Below are positions 8,648-15,959 of a stretch of 25,703 bases of DNA, piece after piece (position 1 is the first letter of the stretch; the number at the start of each line of letters is the position of its first letter). The notes under the pieces are model-generated. The model was given only the letters and a program-made list of their open reading frames with translations. It had not been told where the DNA came from and did not search any database. Location: NCBI GenBank assembly GCA_023396415.1, contig JAEWWJ010000110.1:1-25703 (forward strand), given 5' to 3'. Origin of the DNA: Bacteroidota bacterium (GTDB lineage Bacteria > Bacteroidota > Bacteroidia > Bacteroidales > F082). The position numbers and the translations under genes are program-made.

Positions 8648-9396
8648 CGGATTGAAATATTTTGGGTTTTGAGGTAGGATTTAAGTTCGGGAATGGAAAC
8701 CATTCCAAAGTGAAAAATACTTGCTGCCAATGCAGCACTGACTTTTGTTTTTTCAAACACTTCTTTAAAATGTTCGATAGTTCCGGCTCCACCTGAGGCA
8801 ATCACCGGAATGTTAATTGCTTTGCTTATCTGATCCAAAATTGAGATCGCGAAACCAGTTTTTGTGCCATCGTTATTCATTGAAGTGAGTAGAATTTCGC
8901 CGGCACCCAAGTGTTCAATTTGCTTGGCCCAATCCATGGTTTTAAGGGTTGTCGGAATTTTCCCTCCACTAACAAAGATGGTCCATTCGTTGTTGTCAAA
9001 TTTCGTGTCAATGGCTATAACCACGCACTGACTGCCAAACTCGTCGGCAATTTCGGTGATCAGAAGTGGATTTTTTAAAGCGGCTGAATTGATGCTTACC
9101 TTATCTGCTCCGGCTCTTATCACCGCTTGAGCGTCTTCCAGAGAATAGATTCCACCGCCAACCGTAAAGGGAATATTGATCTCTCTGGCAATTTTACGCA
9201 CCAACTCGGACAATGTTTTGCGTTTTTCGATGGTGGCGGTGATGTCGAGAAACACCAATTCATCAGCTCCTTCGCACACATAGCGTTTGGCCAGTTCAAT
9301 CGGGTCGCCCGCATCGCGAAGAGCAACAAAATTAACGCCTTTTACCGTTCTTCCGTCTTTGATGTCTAAGCAGGGAATGATGCGTTTTTTTAACAT
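8644..9396 (-). CDS. hisF: Imidazole glycerol phosphate synthase, cyclase subunit
   Basis: HisF is the TIM-barrel cyclase that, with HisH, turns PRFAR plus ammonia into imidazole glycerol phosphate and AICAR. The 250 aa protein has RIIPCLDIKDG (catalytic Asp11), DELVFLDITAT, PFTVGGGI, the second catalytic Asp in VIAIDTK, LLTSMNNDGTKTG and IASGGAG, then ends ALAASIFHF...IPELKSYL. No lesion is visible. It overlaps hisA by 7 nt and hisIE by 4 nt, a tightly coupled arrangement. Its glutaminase partner hisH is frameshifted, so any remaining activity would depend on free ammonia. Confidence 0.96.
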   Translation of the reverse strand: MLKKRIIPCLDIKDGRTVKGVNFVALRDAGDPIELAKRYVCEGADELVFLDITATIEKRKTLSELVRKIAREINIPFTVGGGIYSLEDAQAVIRAGADKVSINSAALKNPLLITEIADEFGSQCVVIAIDTKFDNNEWTIFVSGGKIPTTLKTMDWAKQIEHLGAGEILLTSMNNDGTKTGFAISILDQISKAINIPVIASGGAGTIEHFKEVFEKTKVSAALAASIFHFGMVSIPELKSYLKTQNISIR

Positions 9397-10103
9397 AGTT
9401 TTTTGAGTTCCTTTAAAGTGATTTTTCCTTCATAGATGGCTTTTCCAATGATAACACCCTCGCAACCGATGGCTTTTAATTTGATTAGATCATCAAAAGT
9501 AGAAACACCACCACTAGCAATCAATTGAACAGAGGTTTTTTGCAAAATTTCTTGGTACAAAACATTGGAAGTTCCTTGCAACATGCCGTCTTTGGCAATA
9601 TCGGTACAAATGACATCACGAATGCCCGTTTGCTCAAAACGAGAAATGAAAGCAACTACGTCCATATCAGTGCTTTGCATCCAACCATGTGTAGCAATTT
9701 TCCGATTGTTGGCATCCGCACCCAGAATAATTTTTTCGCTTCCATAAGTGGCCAACCACTCCTGAATCAAATTCGGATTTTGAACGGATATGCTGCCTCC
9801 CGTAATTTGTGAAGCGCCGCTTTCAAAGGCAATTTTCACATCTTCATTGCTTTTTATTCCACCACCAAAATCTATCTTCAATGAAGTGTTTTTCGCAATA
9901 TTTTCCAATACTTTGCGGTTGACGATATGTTTCGATTTTGCACCATCTAAATCAACCAAATGCAAATATTGGATACCGCTGGTTTCAAATGCTTTGGCTA
10001 CTTCCAACGGATTTTTGTAATACATCATTTGGGTTGCGTAGTCGCCTTTGGTGAGCCTAACACATTTACCATCAATAATATCTATGGCCGGAATGATCCT
10101 CAT
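9390..10103 (-). CDS. hisA: Phosphoribosylformimino-5-aminoimidazole carboxamide ribotide isomerase
   Basis: HisA is a TIM-barrel isomerase that converts ProFAR to PRFAR (Amadori rearrangement). The 237 aa protein shows RIIPAIDIIDGKCVRL with catalytic Asp8, YLHLVDLDGA, DFGGGIKS, the second catalytic Asp in ILGADANN, CTDIAKDGMLQG and the phosphate-binding IASGGVS and GVIIGKAIYEG. It is full length with no visible damage. Its ATG overlaps the hisH stop by 4 nt (ATGA at 10100-10103) and its end overlaps hisF by 7 nt, so it was translationally coupled to genes on both sides. Intact, but downstream of five disrupted operon genes. Confidence 0.96.
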   Translation of the reverse strand: MRIIPAIDIIDGKCVRLTKGDYATQMMYYKNPLEVAKAFETSGIQYLHLVDLDGAKSKHIVNRKVLENIAKNTSLKIDFGGGIKSNEDVKIAFESGASQITGGSISVQNPNLIQEWLATYGSEKIILGADANNRKIATHGWMQSTDMDVVAFISRFEQTGIRDVICTDIAKDGMLQGTSNVLYQEILQKTSVQLIASGGVSTFDDLIKLKAIGCEGVIIGKAIYEGKITLKELKKLC

Positions 10104-10680
10104 AATTGTAAAAAGTTTTTCAGAATTTGTTCACCAACTCCGGCTGATTTCTCGGGATGAAATTGTAAAGCGTAAAAATTATCTTTCTGCATGGCAGCGC
10201 TAAAAGGTAAAATGTAATCACAATCGGCAATGGTATATTCAGAATATTCACAATAATAACTATGAATGAAATACACATTATCTGATGCCGATACCTTGTC
10301 AAAAATGGCACTTTGATGTAACAATCGCAAGTTGTTCCAGCCCATGTGCGGAACGAGGTCGAGATGTGGAAATTTTTTCACATTCACATCAAAAATCCCA
10401 AAACCCTGTGTGTTTCCTTCTTCCGAAAATTTGCACATCAATTGCTGACCTAAGCAAATGCCTAAAACGGGCTGCTTAAAGCTTTTATCAGATGGTCCAA
10501 TCGCCGTTGTTTGATGTATTTCATGGCAGAACTTGCTTCGCCAACACCTGGAAAAATAACTTTTTCAGCACTGCAAATTTCCTGTTCATCATCAGTTATC
10601 ACACATTCAAACCCCAATCGCTCAATGGCGTTTTTTACCGAGTTGATATTGCCGGCGTTGTATTTTACAATTGCAATCAT
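10100..10680 (-). pseudogene. hisH: hisH, glutamine amidotransferase subunit, frameshifted
   Basis: HisH supplies ammonia from glutamine to HisF. The first 70 or so codons (MIAIVKYNAGNINSV, then KVIFPGVGEA) run to a premature stop at 10462-10464. The rest is in another frame and includes the nucleophile segment GICLGQQ, PHMGWN, FIHSYY and the triad FHPEKS. Restoring one A in the sequence TTTAAGCAG near 10476-10478 (codons TTA AAG CAG CCC) gives a continuous 193 aa HisH of normal length, so this is a single 1-nt deletion. The motifs are otherwise well kept, which suggests recent loss. Start overlaps the hisB stop; stop overlaps the hisA start. A sequencing error cannot be excluded for this lesion alone, but neighbouring genes are also broken. 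Confidence 0.9.
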
Positions 10681-11559
10681 AGTGAGCCTTTGGTGCTGGG
10701 TATAGAGAACTGATTGGTTTTGGCTACCGCCATTTTTATGACTTTGGCAAAGGCTTTAAAAATAGCTTCAATTTTATGGTGTTCGTTTTCGCCCTCCACT
10801 TTGATATTTAGGTTGCATTTGGCATTGTCGCTGAACGACTTAAAAAAGTGTATGAACATCTCAGTTGGCATTTCGCCCACTTTTTCGCGTTTAAAATCAG
10901 CACTCCAAACCAACCATGGCCGATCGCCAAAATCAATAGCTACTCGAGCTAAACAATCGTCCATAGGCAACAAAAAGCCATAGCGTTCGATACCTTTTTT
11001 GCTTCCTAAAGCCTGCAAAAATGCTTCACCCAACACAATGGCCACATCCTCAATGGTGTGGTGCTCGTCAATGTTTAAATCGCCTTTAACTTGAATGTTC
11101 AAATCCAGATTTCCGTGCTTTGCGATTTGCTCTAACATATGGTCAAAAAATCCCAATCCGGTAGAAATGTTTGACAGTCCTGAGCCATCAAGGTTGATTT
11201 CAACTTCAACTTTAGCTTCATTCGTTTCGCGACAAAGAATTGATTTTCTGGGTTGTACAGACAGAAATGTGTAAATGTCTGACCAAGAGGTTGTTGTTAA
11301 AGCAGCTTCTTCATTTTTTTCGGTTCCCATATAAATCGCTTTGCAGCCCATATTTTTTTGTCAATTGCACATCCGTTGTTCTATCCCCGATTACAAACGA
11401 ATTTTCCAAATCATAAGGACCTTTCAAATAGTGCGTGAGCAAGGCAGTTCCGGGTTTTCGAGAAGGTAGATTTTGATGCGGAAAAGAAGTGTCAATCAAA
11501 ACTTCAACAAACTCCACTCCTTCATTCTTAAATGCTTGAATGATTTTATTTTGCGTGGG
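10677..11559 (-). pseudogene. hisB: hisB, 5'-truncated and frameshifted
   Basis: Intact HisB has an N-terminal HAD-type histidinol-phosphatase and a C-terminal imidazole glycerol phosphate dehydratase (IGPD). Here the first ~75 codons, including the catalytic DxDGT motif, are gone; homology starts at PTQNKIIQAF immediately after the hisC fragment. The remaining phosphatase part (IDTSF, SRKPG, FVIGDRTTDVQL) is then broken by one extra base in a 7-T run at 11353-11359 (A7 on the coding strand, where A6 restores QLTKNMGCKAIYMG). The IGPD domain is wholly open from an ATG at 11351 (224 aa), with FFDHMLEQIAKHG, HHTIED, MDDCLAR and NEHHKIEAIFKA, so a dehydratase-only fragment could still be made. 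The phosphatase is certainly lost. Stop overlaps the hisH start. Confidence 0.92.
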
Positions 11560-11914
11560 CCGACACTTCATACATGCCATATGTTGGCGGACAAAGGATG
11601 ATTTTATCTTTTCCCGGATGGCAAAAAATGCGAATCAAAACATCAATGGCTTCATCGCTGCCGTTACCGATAAAAATGTTTTCAACCGGAATATTTTTTA
11701 CTTCGGTCTGCTTTTCTTTGATCTCAATCTGATAAGGGTCTGGATACCTGTTCAATCCATCCCTTACCTTATCGTGGAAAGAAAACGAAGTGTGATATGG
11801 ATTTTCATTGGCATCCAAAAAAATCCCTTCATGGCCTTTGAACTCAGCACGCGCACTGCTATAAGGTTTAAGCGCTAGGATGTTTGGCCGAACCCTTTTT
11901 TCTAATTTAAACAT
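11546..11914 (-). pseudogene. hisC: hisC, 3'-truncated by deletion
   Basis: HisC is the PLP-dependent histidinol-phosphate aminotransferase (about 350 aa). Only about the first 119 codons remain: RPNILALKPYSSAR, DANENPYHT, LNRYPDPYQ, NGSDEAIDVL and PPTYGMYEVSA. The frame then meets sequence from inside hisB (junction near 11556-11563) and stops three codons later at 11546. The C-terminal two thirds, including the Schiff-base lysine and phosphate-binding Arg, are absent, so no aminotransferase activity is possible. The lost DNA is roughly 0.9 kb, counting about 230 hisC and 75 hisB codons (estimated from family lengths). The retained part still reads as a good HisC. The start lies 2 nt after the hisD stop. 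Confidence 0.93.
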
Positions 11915-11916
11915 TA

Positions 11917-13196
11917 TTATAAGCTTTTAAGTCTGATAGAAACTGCATTTTTATGGGCCATTAATTGCTCGGCTTCAGCCATTAATTCCACCGTTTTTCC
12001 AATGTTTTGAATGCCTTCAGCACTAAGTTCCTGAAAGGTGATTTTCTTCACAAAACTAACCAACGAAACACCGCTGTAATTACGCGCAAAACCATTGGTA
12101 GGCAGGGTGTGATTGGTTCCGCCGGCATAATCGCCTGCACTTTCGCAACTGTATTTTCCTAAAAAAACCGAACCTGCATTGGTGATTTTATCAACATATT
12201 TGTTGTGGTTTTTGATGGATAAAATCAAATGCTCAGGCGCATAATCGCTGCTAAAATCAAGGCAATCTTCGATAGTTTTCAGCACTATGGCTTTGCTGTT
12301 TTCTAAAGCAGCATCTGCAATAGATTTCCTTGGCAGGGCATTGAGTTGTTTTTTCATCTCCTTCAAGCTAAGGTCAACAATTTTTTCTTGATCAGAAAGC
12401 AAAATCACTTGGCTATCTGCTCCGTGCTCGGCCTGCGAAAGCAAATCGGCAGCAATAAATTCCGGATTGGAAGTGGCATCTGCAATCACCAATACCTCGC
12501 TTGGTCCGGCTGGCATATCAATGGCAACACCAAAATTTTGAGCCATTTGTTTGGCCGCCGTTACAAACTGATTGCCGGGACCAAAAATCTTATCCACTTT
12601 CGGGATCGTTTCCGTTCCAAATGTCATCGCACCAATAGCTTGAATTCCACCTACGGCAAAAACGCGCGTAATTCCTACCAAGTTGGCCGTGAATAGAATT
12701 GATGGATGAATCATCCCGGTTGGACCAGGTGGTGTGCACAGCACAATCTCTCTACATCCTGCCAATTTTGCCGGAATAGCCAACATCAAAACCGTTGAGA
12801 ATAAAGGTGCCGAACCTCCCGGAGTATAAATCCCTACCTTCTCAATGGCGCGGCTCTCACGCCAGCATTTTACACCTTTTGTCGTTTCTATTACTTGTAT
12901 TTTTTCTTGCTGCGAGGCATGAAATTTTTCAATGTTGTTTTTTGCGACTTGAATGGCTTTTTGCAAATCATCACTGACCCATTGAATGGATGCGTGAAGC
13001 TCTTTTTCGCTTACTGAAAAACTTTCTACATCAACTTGATCATAGATCTTGCTGAATTTTCTTAATGCCCGATCGCCCTTTTTTTAATCTCAGAAAAAAT
13101 CTGATTTACTAAAATGTATAGTTCATCTTGCATTACCACAGGGCGTTTCATTAATTTTGGCCACTGATCTTTGTCTGGATAACATATTTTGTTCAT
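11917..13196 (-). pseudogene. hisD: hisD, histidinol dehydrogenase, frameshifted
   Basis: HisD oxidises histidinol to histidine with zinc and NAD. Translation from the ATG at 13196 (MNKICYPDKDQWPKL...) stops after 44 codons at GH*. Adding one A to the 7-T run at 13079-13085 (coding-strand A7 to A8) gives EIKKKGDRALRKF and a continuous 426 aa protein of normal length. The rest is well conserved: VGIYTPGG, KIFGPGNQFVTAAK, DMPAGPSEVLVIAD, SQAEHGADSQ, EHLIL and TNHTLPTNGFARNYSGVS. The lesion is a single 1-nt deletion in a homopolymer. It could be a real mutation, an assembly error, or be partly rescued by transcriptional slippage; A7 is short for efficient slippage. A TTG at 12966 opens the remaining frame but would miss the N-terminal lobe. 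Confidence 0.88.
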
Positions 13197-13221
13197 TGTT
13201 TTTTGTTTTTAGATTGTCCTA

Positions 13222-14079
13222 TTACACCACCATTTTCTCAATTGGAATGACCAAAATACCCTGAGCTCCCAGCGCCTTCAATTGGTCTATCACCTCCCAA
13301 AACTGGTCTTTTTTCACCACAGAGTGTAAGCTGCTCCAGCCCTTTTCCGCCAATGGCAAAATGGTAGGCGATTTCATTCCGGGTAACACACTACAAATCT
13401 GCTCTATGGCTGCATGGGGCGCATTTAAAAGGATATATTTATTCTCCTAAGCACTTTTTACAGCCCTTAATCGAAACAATATCTTTTCGAAAATAGCTTG
13501 TTTTTGTGCGTCCAAAATGGGATTTGAAATAAACACTGCTTCACTTTTGGCGACTACCTCTACTTCTTTTAACCCATTCATCAGCAAGGTGCTTCCCGTG
13601 CTTACAATGTCGAATATAGCATCGGCCAAGCCAATACCGGTGGCAATTTCCAGACTTCCGCCTATCTCTTCCATGGTTACATGAATGTGGTTTTCATCAA
13701 AGAATTTTTGAAGAATTTTTGGATAGCTCGTAGCAATTTTCTTGTTTTGAAAATAGCTTATTCTTGTTTAGTGTACATCCTTTGGAATAGCCAATGACAT
13801 TTTACAGTTTGCAAACCCAAGCTTTTCGACTATAACCACGTTTTTGCCCTTTTCCTACACTTCGTTTTCACCCAGAATCCCAATATCGGCAACTCCTTGT
13901 TCAACATATTGAGGGATATCATCATCGCGAAGAAACAAAATCTCTACCGGAAAATTTTTGGCTTCAGCCTTGAGCTTGCGGTCGCCATTGGATATTTTAA
14001 TGTCACATTCTTCTAAGAGCTTCAACGACTTTTCACTAAGCCGGCCACTTTTTTGAATCGCAATTTTTAGTTTACTCAT
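13222..14079 (-). pseudogene. hisG: hisG, ATP phosphoribosyltransferase, three in-frame stops
   Basis: HisG is the committed, feedback-controlled first enzyme of histidine synthesis (ATP + PRPP to PR-ATP). This is the long form, 285 codons, with IAIQKSGRLSEKS, FLRDDDIPQYVEQGVADIGILGENEV, KKIATSYPKIL, GLADAIFDIVSTGSTL and a C-terminal regulatory domain ending ILVIPIEKM. The frame is unbroken, yet it contains TAG at 13855-13857, TAA at 13768-13770 and TAG at 13447-13449. From family alignment these stand where Leu (GENEVL), Tyr (VxYT) and Lys/Gln (RAVKNAK) usually occur; each needs one base change. The longest piece from the normal start is 74 aa. The last stop separates catalytic and regulatory parts. 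First gene of the operon, behind the attenuator. Confidence 0.94.
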
Positions 14080-14091
14080 TTTTTTGATGTT

Positions 14092-14106
14092 GTGCCTGAG
14101 TAAACC
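14092..14106 (-). promoter_or_regulatory. Alternative-pairing segment before hisG
   Basis: On the minus strand GTTTACTCAG (about 14096-14105) is exactly complementary to CTGAGTAAA in the 5' arm and loop of the attenuator (14135-14143). Its GTTTACTC part is also complementary to GAGTAAAC at codons 1-4 of hisG (about 14071-14078). It could therefore either disturb the terminator or mask the hisG start codon. The complementarity is seen in the sequence; the switch role is inference. Confidence 0.45.
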
Positions 14107-14120
14107 GAAGGGATAAAAAC

Positions 14121-14150
14121 AAAAAACCCGCCTGATTTACTCAGACGGGT
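14121..14150 (-). terminator. his operon attenuator terminator
   Basis: The minus-strand stem CCCGTCTGA / TCAGGCGGG (14141-14149 and 14127-14135, one G-U pair) with a 5-nt GTAAA loop is followed by six Ts (14121-14126). It lies between the His-codon leader peptide and hisG. A 5-bp partner for the 5' arm (CTCAG at 14195-14199, inside the end of the leader peptide) could form an antiterminator, and ATGGTG at 14179-14184 can pair with the His codons at 14211-14216, as in classical attenuators. Confidence 0.88.
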
Positions 14151-14186
14151 TTTGGATTATTGTATTCTATGTAAAGCACACCATGA

Positions 14187-14240
14187 TCACCTCGACTGAG
14201 CGATTAAATGATGGTGATGATGTAACATACTAAAGTTCAT
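14187..14240 (-). CDS. hisL: his operon leader peptide
   Basis: This short ORF reads MNFSMLHHHHHLIAQSR and then TGA: 17 codons with five consecutive His codons (CAT CAT CAC CAT CAT, 14208-14222). A second in-frame ATG at 14228 would give 13 residues. It lies downstream of a TAnnTTTG element and upstream of the intrinsic terminator and hisG. This is the standard design of a histidine attenuator: ribosomes stalled at His codons when charged tRNA-His is scarce change RNA folding and allow read-through. The gene is too short for ordinary gene callers. It looks intact even though the first structural genes are dead. Confidence 0.9.
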   Translation of the reverse strand: MNFSMLHHHHHLIAQSR

Positions 14241-14260
14241 GTCGGATTATTATGAGGCGG

Positions 14261-14268
14261 CAAATATA
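14261..14268 (-). promoter_or_regulatory. -7 promoter element of the his operon
   Basis: On the minus strand this reads TATATTTG, a full TAnnTTTG match, with expected transcription start near 14254, about 14 nt before the leader-peptide ATG at 14240. The nearest upstream TTG is only 12 nt away, shorter than the usual -33/-7 spacing. Confidence 0.55.
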
Positions 14269-14359
14269 TGTTAAGTTTTTCAATTGAGACTTTATTGATT
14301 TAGAATTTCTTTCGAAAATTTCAATGGCCCTCAATCAATGGTCGAAACTCCCTAATCAT

Positions 14360-15805
14360 TTAGTAATAGCGATACGATTTCACTTTGCCTATATGTCGGG
14401 CCAAACGAACCACTTGACTGGTATATCCAAACTCGTTGTCGTACCAAAGATAGGCAATCACGGTATGACCATCGGCGGAAACTTGTGTTGCCGGGCTGTC
14501 GAAAATGCACGGGCAACTGTCGCCAATTCCGTCTGAGGAAACAAATTCAGTTGAGTTGGAATAACGGATTTGCTCAATCAAAGTGCCACGCAATGAGGCA
14601 TCGAGAAAGAGGGCATTCACCTGATCAACATTCACTTTTTGCCCCAACTCGATGGTTAAAATAGCCAGCGACATATTGGGAACCGGCACCCGCACTGCAT
14701 TGGAGGTGAGTTTGCCTTTGAGTGATGGAATGGCCTTAGAGGCAGCTGATCCGGCACCGGTTTCGGTGATCACCATATTAAGAGGTGCAGAACGACCACG
14801 TCGTGATTTTTTGTGATAATTATCTAACAAATTTTGATCGTTGGTATAGGCATGAATCGTTTCGATGTGGCCTTTCACGATGCCATAATTTTTTTCTAAA
14901 ATTTCGAGGCCCGGAACAATAGCGTTGGTGGTACACGAAGCAGCAGAAAAAATATTTTCACTGTCAACATTTACCATGCTTTGGTTTACCCCGTAAACGA
15001 TGTTGGGGATGTCGCCTTTTCCGGGAGCGGTAAGCAGAACTTTAGAAGCTCCTTTGGATTGGAGGTGGCGCGACAGGTTTTCGCGATCACGAAACACCCC
15101 TGTATTGTCAATAATTAAGGCATCTGAAATCCCATACGCGGTGTAGTCAATATCTTCGGGATTATTGGCTGCAATAAAACGAATGATTTGTCCATTGACG
15201 ATCATAGCCGAGTTTTCAAGATCTTCGTTGGCAACACCGGGAAAATGCCCATGAACGGAATCCTTTCTAAACAACGAAACGCGTTTTTTAATATCTTCGG
15301 GTGTGTTGCTACGGGTAACGACCGCTCTTAGCCGCAAATGACTGCCATTGCCTGCAAAAAGCACCAACTCGCGGGCAAGTAAACGTCCAATGCGTCCAAA
15401 GCCGTAAAGCACCACGTCTTGCGTTCTAACGCTACGCGGTGGAGCGTCAACAAAGGCCTTCAACTTATCGCGAACAAAAGCATTCACTGATGAATAGCCG
15501 TCTTTTTCTTCGGTCCATTCCGAGTTTAAACGACCAATATCAATGCGTGCAGGGGCGATATTTTCGTCATAAATGGCCTTGGCGATCAACAGTGAATCTT
15601 GCACCCTGACTGGTTTTTTAAGGATGGTTTCGGCCCTGATGTGTTTGTTCAATATTTTTCCCGATCCTCTGTTGACCAGCACCGAACGTAATAAAATCAA
15701 TTCAATTGATTTTTCATACCAAAGCTTACTCACCAGATTAATCAGCTCGCCAGTGGCTTTCTCCATTTCAATCCACGACTTGATAGAATTGTTAAATTTC
15801 TCCAT
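14360..15805 (-). CDS. gap: Glyceraldehyde-3-phosphate dehydrogenase, long form
   Basis: This 481 aa protein catalyses phosphorylating oxidation of glyceraldehyde-3-phosphate with NAD(P). The NAD-binding motif VVLYGFGRIGRLLARE only starts at residue 131, so there is a ~130-residue N-terminal extension with no recognised domain (mostly helical, containing ARIDIGRLNSEW). The catalytic nucleophile is Cys291 in FSAASCTTNAIVP, followed by HAYTNDQNLLDNYHKKSRRGRSAPLNMV, the GAGSAASKAIP loop, VRVPVPNMS and WYDNEFGYTSQVV. About 480 aa is the known length of a separate GAPDH class in Bacteroidota and some other groups, against ~335 aa for the classical enzyme. It has its own -7 element at 15865-15872. 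No terminator is evident before the his promoter region. A second, short gap gene elsewhere in the genome is possible. Confidence 0.93.
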   Translation of the reverse strand: MEKFNNSIKSWIEMEKATGELINLVSKLWYEKSIELILLRSVLVNRGSGKILNKHIRAETILKKPVRVQDSLLIAKAIYDENIAPARIDIGRLNSEWTEEKDGYSSVNAFVRDKLKAFVDAPPRSVRTQDVVLYGFGRIGRLLARELVLFAGNGSHLRLRAVVTRSNTPEDIKKRVSLFRKDSVHGHFPGVANEDLENSAMIVNGQIIRFIAANNPEDIDYTAYGISDALIIDNTGVFRDRENLSRHLQSKGASKVLLTAPGKGDIPNIVYGVNQSMVNVDSENIFSAASCTTNAIVPGLEILEKNYGIVKGHIETIHAYTNDQNLLDNYHKKSRRGRSAPLNMVITETGAGSAASKAIPSLKGKLTSNAVRVPVPNMSLAILTIELGQKVNVDQVNALFLDASLRGTLIEQIRYSNSTEFVSSDGIGDSCPCIFDSPATQVSADGHTVIAYLWYDNEFGYTSQVVRLARHIGKVKSYRYY

Positions 15806-15864
15806 AAATGTGTTGTTTTAATGATTTTTTTAGTGATTCCACAAAACTGTATTTTGATTCAAGG

Positions 15865-15872
15865 CAAAGTTA
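15865..15872 (-). promoter_or_regulatory. -7 promoter element of gap
   Basis: On the minus strand this reads TAACTTTG, a TAnnTTTG match, between the rpoD terminator and the gap ATG at 15805. The implied leader is about 50 nt. No well-spaced -33 TTG was found. Confidence 0.5.
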
Positions 15873-15902
15873 AAAACTTTCCGCAATCGTTTTCGGAACT
15901 TC

Positions 15903-15939
15903 AAAAAAAATAAGGAAGAACTCATAAGCACTTCCTTAT
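15903..15939 (-). terminator. Intrinsic terminator of rpoD
   Basis: A 9-bp minus-strand stem ATAAGGAAG / CTTCCTTAT (15931-15939 and 15910-15918) with a 12-nt loop is followed by a run of Ts (15903-15910), 20 nt after the rpoD stop codon. Confidence 0.85.
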
Positions 15940-15959
15940 CAATTTGTTAACTCTTTGGT

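Noticed and set aside
11092..11328. Genes in the open frames opposite the his genes, yidC and pyrG
   Set aside because: They are antisense shadows without recognisable domains, promoters or independent codon pattern.
13079..13085. Programmed -1 ribosomal frameshift in hisD
   Set aside because: The zero-frame codons at the run do not make a good X-XXY-YYZ slippery site (T-AAA-AAA or A-AAA-AGG), and a single-base deletion explains the break.
13222..14079. Stop-codon reassignment or programmed read-through in hisG
   Set aside because: Both TAG and TAA occur inside the frame, neighbouring genes use normal stops, and the next four operon genes are damaged by other means.
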